From: Gammaproteobacteria bacterium
GTDB taxonomy: Bacteria > Pseudomonadota > Gammaproteobacteria > Pseudomonadales > Azotimanducaceae
Length of the DNA stretch: 39,242 nt
NCBI GenBank assembly: GCA_005799745.1
Contig: SYFY01000146.1
Span: forward strand, 1 to 39,242
Reading direction: 5' to 3'
Shown here one piece after another: positions 34,216-39,242 of this stretch. Within the stretch, counting starts at the first letter, position 1. Each line of letters starts with the position of its first letter. The translations under genes and the position numbers were made by a program. The notes below the pieces were generated by a model. The model did not search any database. It was not told the DNA's origin and worked only from the letters and a program-made list of their open reading frames with translations.

Positions 34216-35664
34216 TTACCACTGCGGATAAAGCACCACATCGATACGCCGATTCTTCTGCCGCCCCTCAGGTGATTCGTTACTGGCGATGGGTTGCGTT
34301 TCGCCATAACCCACCGCGGTGAGCAGCTCCTTCGCAATCGTCCCGCCGTTGAGCAGGTATTGCATCACCGCTTCGGCACGCTTTCGGGAAAGATCGAGAT
34401 TGGTGTTGTCTGCGCCGTGTGAGTCCGTGTGGCCTTCAACAATCACCGGCGTGTCAGGAAACTCCGCGAGCGCGGTATGTACCTTACCAAGTAACGTGTG
34501 ATGCCGACCTTCCAGTGACGTGCTGCCGCTGCCAAAACTCACACCGATCATGCGGAGCACCAATCGGTCTTGCACACGCAGCACCTGCGCTTCACTCACT
34601 TTGAACATACCCTCAACTTTGCGCACGGTTTCTTTCATGCGCTCCTGGCGTTCGAGTTCAGCCTGCAGACGCGCGCGCGCCTTGGACTGACCACCTAGTT
34701 CGGTTTGAAGCGTTTCAATTTCCTGCTGGAGTGCCATGGAGTAACGCTGCTGTTGCGATACTTGATCGTCGAGTCGATTCTTCGTGAGCAAAAGTTCCGC
34801 GACCGAATCTGAAAGCTGAGTACCAGCTTCACCGGGTCCGTTGTCGTAGTACACCACTTCACCGATGAGCTCACCGATGTGGGAGAACTCTTTCTCCCAG
34901 GTGCCGATCAGGTCTTCCATCGTCACATCACCACGGTCGAGCGTCCGTTTGGCCTTCGCGAGGTACTGCGCGTACAGGGCGTGATGAGTGGCTAGTGTGG
35001 CGTGATCCCGTGGCTGATCCGTGTCGTAGCGGTCTTGAACCAACCGGGTTCGTGCTTCGGCAATCAAACGCCGCGCTTCTGCAAAGATCTTTGGTGCAAC
35101 ACGATCTGCATTCATGTCTTCAGCAATCGCGATCTGTTTATCCGCTTCCGCAAACAATGTCGACTCGATGGCTGCAAGCTCAGCCGCTCGAAAGGAGGTT
35201 TCAGCACGCTCTTTGGGTTTGAGTATATCCGCATCACGGTTGCGCTCGAGCTTGGACACTGCAGCATGAAGCTGACTTTCACCATCGCGCCAGAGACCAT
35301 TCTCGGGAGACTTGGCGCCAGCAGATTCCGCATCACGACGGGCAGCGAGGGCATCGGCCAACACCTCCCGAGCACGCAGACTGATCTCTTCAACTTCTGC
35401 AAAGCGATCTGCCGCGAAAGACAACTGTTCGCGGATCTTTTCCGGCTTGCCGTTGTCCGCTGCCAACACTTTGGCTTTGGCGAACGCATCAAGGCCACGT
35501 TTAAGGACCGACGGCGCCAACAACGTTCCTTCTGCAACTTCGGCTCGCTCCTTGGCCACTTCCACGCGCCCGAACCGGGGGTCGGTTTCACTGGCAAACG
35601 ATTGCATAGAAACAGTGACCAGAAGCAGCACTTGCAGCCCCTGCCGCAAGAAGTTACTCAGCAT
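34216..35664 (-). CDS. OmpA family protein with long helical N-terminal region
   Basis: A 482-residue envelope protein. A signal peptide (about 1-25, ending SFA) is followed by some 330 residues of Ala-, Glu- and Arg-rich helix, with a coiled-coil stretch LQQEIETLQTELGGQ near 310-325. The C-terminal OmpA domain (about 370-482) has GHTDSHGADNTNLDLSRKRAEAV and GYGETQPIASNESPEGRQKNRR, the peptidoglycan-binding motif with its Asp and Arg. It probably links the peptidoglycan to the periplasm or outer membrane. The ATG shares its A with the TGA of the HAD gene (TGATG), and an AAAGGAGG site at 35671-35678 lies inside that gene. It ends with TAA. Confidence 0.88.
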   Translation of the reverse strand: MLSNFLRQGLQVLLLVTVSMQSFASETDPRFGRVEVAKERAEVAEGTLLAPSVLKRGLDAFAKAKVLAADNGKPEKIREQLSFAADRFAEVEEISLRAREVLADALAARRDAESAGAKSPENGLWRDGESQLHAAVSKLERNRDADILKPKERAETSFRAAELAAIESTLFAEADKQIAIAEDMNADRVAPKIFAEARRLIAEARTRLVQDRYDTDQPRDHATLATHHALYAQYLAKAKRTLDRGDVTMEDLIGTWEKEFSHIGELIGEVVYYDNGPGEAGTQLSDSVAELLLTKNRLDDQVSQQQRYSMALQQEIETLQTELGGQSKARARLQAELERQERMKETVRKVEGMFKVSEAQVLRVQDRLVLRMIGVSFGSGSTSLEGRHHTLLGKVHTALAEFPDTPVIVEGHTDSHGADNTNLDLSRKRAEAVMQYLLNGGTIAKELLTAVGYGETQPIASNESPEGRQKNRRIDVVLYPQW

Positions 35665-36464
35665 CAGAATCCTCCTTTCGACAGGAGCTGGTGAATGGCA
35701 ACGGCCACTCCCGCTTCATCATTGCGGCGGCTGACAAAGGTCGCCGCGGCCTTGGTTCTCTCATCGGCTTGACCCATCGCAACCGATGCACCGGCGCGAC
35801 GGAACATTTCCAGATCATTTTCTGCATCACCAAACGCAACCACTTCGTGGGTGTTGATGCCGAGATGCTTACAAGCCGCTTCCAGCGCCAGTCCTTTACT
35901 CGCGGATTTGCCGGTTAGCGTGACGACGAGTTTTCCGGTTGGACCGATCGAGTCATAGACGTTGATCGAGTCACGAAAACGTTCCTGGAGTTCATCGCGG
36001 ATGCGCTGGTTGCAGCGAGTGCCTTGGATCGCCGCAACACGCGGCAGGTCGAGGGCATCGGCAACAAGCGTACGCACGGGTTTGAACTCAGCTTCAAGAC
36101 CCGATCCCGCATCACCTTCCAGTTTGAGCAACACCCGGTCATTCACCGTTATCGTTGCGATGCAGCGCTCTTCATTACAAATGGCATAGAGCGCCTCGAC
36201 ACCCGGCAACGGAATCCGCGCATCAAACAGATCTCGCCCAGTTGACGCGTCGTGCACCTGTGCGCCGGAGCAAGCGATGATCGGCCCTTCAATCTCGAGC
36301 TTGCCCGCAATACGGAGTGCGTATTGTGACCAACGCGCAGTGGCGATGATGACTTTGATCCCTCGATCCCGCGCAGCACGAATCGCCTCGACGTTTTCTT
36401 CCGGGACGTCGTCACCGACCAAGAGCGTACCGTCGAGGTCGATTGCCAGCGCTTTATATTTCAT
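35664..36464 (-). CDS. Cof-type HAD-IIB hydrolase
   Basis: A 266-residue phosphatase of the HAD superfamily, cap type IIB (Cof/YidA group). The catalytic Asp pair is D9-x-D11 in DLDGTLL; motif II follows in IIATARWSQ (Thr); the Lys is in SASKGLAL; and the acidic motif IV is GDAENDLEMF. Such enzymes dephosphorylate sugar phosphates or cofactors; the substrate is not predictable. It overlaps the OmpA-like gene and lies 130 bases downstream of the alpha-E gene. Confidence 0.93.
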   Translation of the reverse strand: MKYKALAIDLDGTLLVGDDVPEENVEAIRAARDRGIKVIIATARWSQYALRIAGKLEIEGPIIACSGAQVHDASTGRDLFDARIPLPGVEALYAICNEERCIATITVNDRVLLKLEGDAGSGLEAEFKPVRTLVADALDLPRVAAIQGTRCNQRIRDELQERFRDSINVYDSIGPTGKLVVTLTGKSASKGLALEAACKHLGINTHEVVAFGDAENDLEMFRRAGASVAMGQADERTKAAATFVSRRNDEAGVAVAIHQLLSKGGF

Positions 36465-36594
36465 AAGCGTTACTCATGAAGTGTCCGGGTGGGATCGGGA
36501 GTTACGGGACGCGACTCTGAAGCGCATCCTTAACGGGGTCAAGACAACGACGCGTTTCTGCCTGAGTACCGATTCGCATACCGGATGGAGGACA
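36465..36594. other. 130-base gap between the alpha-E gene and the HAD gene
   Basis: I see no gene, strong hairpin or T run here. It may hold the promoter of the HAD/OmpA pair on the minus strand. Confidence 0.4.
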
Positions 36595-37554
36595 TCAGGC
36601 GTTTTCGCGCGCCGGATTAAATTTAACGTCGTAGGGTTCGAACCAGGTGCTCTCGATGGCCTGGTGAATGCCGATAAATTCCCTTTGGAATTCATCGAGT
36701 GCGGCGTGCAGTTCGGAGCGAACCAGTTTGCGCAGCGTCATCGAGTCCATACGAGCCAGCAGTTGATCGACCGATTCCACAGGGGAATCATGACGGGGTA
36801 GCCGACCACTCGAAAACTGAATCTGCTTCAAACAATGACGTACTGACCGAGGAAATTCCGGATCACTCAACAGGAAGTGCACCACCCTCACAGGCGTGAC
36901 GCGACTACGGACCGAGCGACGGTACATCTGATAGGCCGAAGCCGACTGCAAAACACTCACCCACAGGATGGTGTCGTAGTCGTTCATTGTGCCTTCGCCG
37001 AGCTCAAGCAGGTCACCTGCCACATCCAGAATCCGGGTTGTCATGTCCGCCCGTTCAAGGTGCCTTCCCAGCAGCAAGAACTCGTACTCAGGACCGCGGC
37101 TCATGGTGCCGGAGAAGAGGCCACCAATCTGCTGGCAGTGGCGGACGACCTCGGTGAGGGTTGGATACGTCACACGACGAAACGATCCGCCTCCGAGTTT
37201 TTTGTTGGCAAAAAGATACAGATCGTTCACGGACTCAAACGCTTCGCGGGGGACCACATCACGCAGCGTACGCATGTTTTCTCGAGCGATTCGAATCGTA
37301 CTCAGAATTGAGTTGGCGTTATCGGGAGACGCCGCGAGATAACGAGGTGCCGCAGTGGCGAGCGGTGTTTGGCGTTGCTCGGAGAAGCCTGCCTTACCTC
37401 CGGTGATCCGGATCAGGTTAAACCAGCTCACCGGCGCATCTTTTGGAAGGTCCAGCAACAGGTCGGAAAAGACATTGATCAAACGTGCTGTGTTCTCCGC
37501 ACGTTCAAGGTTGCGCCCCACCCAATACAGTCGTCCTGCAATTGAGGACAACAT
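36595..37554 (-). CDS. alpha-E domain protein (DUF403)
   Basis: A 319-residue, almost entirely helical protein. It begins MLSSIAGRLYWVGRNLERAE, the hallmark N-terminus of alpha-E proteins, and carries GRHLERADMTTRILDV near the middle. The biochemical role is unknown; the family is consistently linked to circularly permuted ATP-grasp ligases and often to transglutaminase-like proteins, as part of a predicted peptide-modifying system. Its start shares bases with the stop of the ATP-grasp gene (TGATG), so the two are translationally coupled. No transglutaminase gene is visible up to the end of the window. Confidence 0.93.
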   Translation of the reverse strand: MLSSIAGRLYWVGRNLERAENTARLINVFSDLLLDLPKDAPVSWFNLIRITGGKAGFSEQRQTPLATAAPRYLAASPDNANSILSTIRIARENMRTLRDVVPREAFESVNDLYLFANKKLGGGSFRRVTYPTLTEVVRHCQQIGGLFSGTMSRGPEYEFLLLGRHLERADMTTRILDVAGDLLELGEGTMNDYDTILWVSVLQSASAYQMYRRSVRSRVTPVRVVHFLLSDPEFPRSVRHCLKQIQFSSGRLPRHDSPVESVDQLLARMDSMTLRKLVRSELHAALDEFQREFIGIHQAIESTWFEPYDVKFNPARENA

Positions 37555-38999
37555 CAGGTGTTCTCCACGATCCAGGTGTCCTTACTGCCGCCGCCCTGGG
37601 ACGAGTTCACCACGAGTGATCCCTTGCGCAGCGCCACACGTGTAAGTCCACCCGCCGTTACTGCCATCTTCGCGCCCTGCAGAATGAAAGGCCGAAGGTC
37701 GACGTGGCGAGGTTCGATGATGCCGTCACATATCGTCGGTACCGTCGACAGTGACAGGGTGGGCTGCGCGATGTAGTTGCGTGGGTTCGCACGAATCAGC
37801 CCGCGCATCGTTTCAACTTCCTGACGTGTGGCATGTGGCCCTACCAACATGCCGTAACCACCGGATTCGTTGGCGGGTTTTACAACGAGTTCTGCAAGGT
37901 GCGCATCCACATAACGCATCGACGCGTCCTCCGAACATCGCCACGTCGGGACATTCGGCAGGATCGGCTCTTCTGTCAGGTAATAACGAATGAGATCAGG
38001 CACGAAGCTGTAGATCACCTTGTCATCGGCTACACCGGAACCTGGTGCATTGGCAATGGCAACATTGCCGCGGTACCACGAGCGAAAGAGTCCGGGTGTG
38101 CCGAGCATCGAAAATTTGTCAAAGGTCTCCGGATCCATGTAGGTGTCGTTGATGCGACGGTAGACCGTATCCACACGCCGAAGGCCCTCGATGGTGCGCA
38201 TGTAGACACAATCATCGTCGAGCACGATAAGGTCACTGCCTGCCACCAACTCCGCACCCATACGTTGGGCAAGGAAAGCGTGTTCAAAATACGCCGAGTT
38301 ATAGATACCGGGCGTCAGCACCACAATTTCCGGATTGTCACCCGGCCGTGGTGACAAGGAGACGAGCATGTCGAAGAGTTGTGAGGGGTAAGCATCCACC
38401 GGTCGAATGCGTTGATCGCGGAAGAGTTCCGGAAAGACCCGCTTGGTGACGCTGCGGTTTTCGAGCATGTAGGACACACCCGACGGCACTCGCAGGTTGT
38501 CCTCGAGCACATAGACCGTGCCGTCACGATCACGCACCAGATCCGTGCCACAGACGTTGGCCCACACCCCGTGTCGGGGCGTCGCGCCGATGGCCTGAGG
38601 CAAGTAGTCCTTGGAACTCTTGATCACGTGTTCCGGAACAATGCCGTCTTTCAGCGCCCGCTGGTCGTGGTAGACGTCATCGATAAAGAGATTGAGCGCT
38701 CGCAGCCGTTGTTGGAGCCCCGCTTCGATGCGTGTCCACTCACTGATCGGAATCACCCGTGGAATGATGTCGAGGGGCCAGGCGCGGTCGATGTTCTCGC
38801 CATCGGCATAGACCGTAAACGTGATGCCCATCTCCATGATGGCCCGATCCGCCGCGGACTGCCGTGAGGTGAGCCCGCGCTCAGAGAGCGCCTGCAGATA
38901 GTTCACGAGCGGTTCGGCGACAGGTCGCGGCTGTCCGTCTGCCGCAATCAGCTCGTCATAATGAGGGTGGCCATCATAGGCCGGCCATGGGTGAGTCAT
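37554..38999 (-). CDS. circularly permuted type 2 ATP-grasp protein (DUF404/407)
   Basis: A 481-residue ATP-grasp ligase of the circularly permuted type. It has FTVYADG near residue 60, the segment VYVLEDNLRVPSGVSYMLEN, VVKPANESGGYGMLVGPHA and the closing SSQGGGSKDTWI. The enzyme is expected to form a peptide or amide bond with ATP; its substrate is unknown. I chose ATG 38999; an in-frame TTG at 39008 would add three residues. It is coupled to the alpha-E gene by TGATG. The operon starts here, so its promoter should be in the region just beyond 39000. Confidence 0.93.
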   Translation of the reverse strand: MTHPWPAYDGHPHYDELIAADGQPRPVAEPLVNYLQALSERGLTSRQSAADRAIMEMGITFTVYADGENIDRAWPLDIIPRVIPISEWTRIEAGLQQRLRALNLFIDDVYHDQRALKDGIVPEHVIKSSKDYLPQAIGATPRHGVWANVCGTDLVRDRDGTVYVLEDNLRVPSGVSYMLENRSVTKRVFPELFRDQRIRPVDAYPSQLFDMLVSLSPRPGDNPEIVVLTPGIYNSAYFEHAFLAQRMGAELVAGSDLIVLDDDCVYMRTIEGLRRVDTVYRRINDTYMDPETFDKFSMLGTPGLFRSWYRGNVAIANAPGSGVADDKVIYSFVPDLIRYYLTEEPILPNVPTWRCSEDASMRYVDAHLAELVVKPANESGGYGMLVGPHATRQEVETMRGLIRANPRNYIAQPTLSLSTVPTICDGIIEPRHVDLRPFILQGAKMAVTAGGLTRVALRKGSLVVNSSQGGGSKDTWIVENT

Positions 39000-39008
39000 G
39001 TCGGGCAA

Positions 39009-39100
39009 GTCATCGTTCCATCAATCCCTGCAATCCCAGCTCGCCTGCGCGTAGAGGCTTATGCTATCAGAGCACCTGCTGCGGGAATCCGAACCATTAG
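39009..39100. promoter_or_regulatory. upstream region of the ATP-grasp/alpha-E operon
   Basis: About 90 noncoding bases before the minus-strand operon starting at 38999. The promoter of the operon should be here or in the hairpin array. I could not identify clear promoter elements. Confidence 0.3.
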
Positions 39101-39126
39101 GGAAGGTCTGATTATTCAGACCTTCC
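39101..39126. terminator. perfect 11-base hairpin, possible bidirectional terminator
   Basis: GGAAGGTCTGA and its exact complement are separated by TTAT. It lacks a T run on either side, so a repeat or structural role is as likely as termination. It is the first of a series of hairpins at the right edge. Confidence 0.5.
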
Positions 39127-39242
39127 TGTGTGGAGCATGGAAGCACCACCACTTTCCATGCGTGTGGCGCGTGCCTCGCACGCGCATTCACGGGCAAAGC
39201 CCGTGTAAACGCAGGGAAAATGCGAGGAATCCGAAGGATTCC
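39101..39242. repeat. noncoding array of five consecutive hairpins at the right window edge
   Basis: The perfect inverted repeats are 39101-39126 (11-base stem), 39135-39161 (GCATGGAA/TTCCATGC, 11-base loop), 39167-39185 (GCGCGTGC/GCACGCGC, CTC loop), 39189-39205 (CACGGGC/GCCCGTG, AAA loop) and 39226-39242 (GGAATCC/GGATTCC, GAA loop). The last touches the window end, so the array may continue. No ORF covers it. The stems differ in sequence, so it is not a simple tandem repeat. GGAATCCGAA also occurs at 39084-39093, upstream of the array. Confidence 0.7.

Noticed and set aside
1-39242. CRISPR arrays, tRNA or rRNA genes, insertion sequences
   Set aside because: No regularly spaced repeats, no tRNA-like cloverleaf with a conserved T-arm, no rRNA core segments and no transposase-like frame were seen on reading both strands.

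Overview
The window looks like a piece of a free-living gammaproteobacterial chromosome. It is moderately GC-rich and very densely coded, with many 1-8 base gene overlaps and frequent GTG/TTG starts. The best lineage clue is the adjacent cmoA-cmoB pair (wobble-uridine tRNA modification). An HscC-type Hsp70 beside a membrane-anchored J-domain protein and a PA0069-type radical SAM gene fit as well. I could not assign a genus. I saw no rRNA, tRNA, CRISPR array, transposase or phage gene.

Layout. (1) 2-6215, plus strand: a LemA-family protein (5' end cut off), an M48 metalloprotease, a Ppx/GppA phosphatase, cmoA, cmoB and an exported alpha/beta hydrolase, linked by short gaps or overlaps into one probable operon. 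(2) 6272-8421, plus: a glutathione S-transferase, a small membrane protein of unknown function and an acyl-CoA dehydrogenase. (3) 8416-9840, minus: an Smr-domain nuclease and a phytanoyl-CoA-dioxygenase-like oxygenase. (4) 10039-14322, plus: an RND adaptor and an RND pump whose frame is broken by one base. (5) 14267-16801: divergent aldehyde and alcohol dehydrogenases. (6) 16779-20589, minus: a small unknown protein and a large hybrid histidine kinase, also broken by one base. (7) 20703-23196: an APC permease (plus) converging on a radical SAM protein (minus). (8) 23366-27015, plus: lipoprotein with a retropepsin-like domain, inactive transglutaminase/7TM protein, RimK-like ATP-grasp ligase and a small monooxygenase, ending at a clear hairpin terminator. 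(9) 27064-28152, minus: an esterase. (10) 28238-34199, plus: CbbQ/NorQ-type AAA ATPase, CbbO/NorD-type VWA protein, HscC-type Hsp70 with four in-frame stops, and a transmembrane J-like protein. (11) 34216-38999, minus: OmpA-like protein, HAD hydrolase, alpha-E protein and circularly permuted ATP-grasp protein. (12) 39009-39242: a noncoding end with five consecutive hairpins.

The most interesting part is block 10: two ATP-driven remodelling modules (MoxR/VWA and Hsp70/J) sit together with no Rubisco or nitric oxide reductase gene in the window, so their client is unknown. The Hsp70 frame is open over 568 codons apart from one TAA and three TAG codons, with no frameshift. Each stop is one C-to-T change from a glutamine codon. 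TAA and TAG end other genes here normally, so genome-wide recoding is not supported. Decay, consensus error or local readthrough remain possible. With the two one-base frameshifts, three large multidomain genes are interrupted, which calls for a check of the assembly before biological conclusions are drawn.
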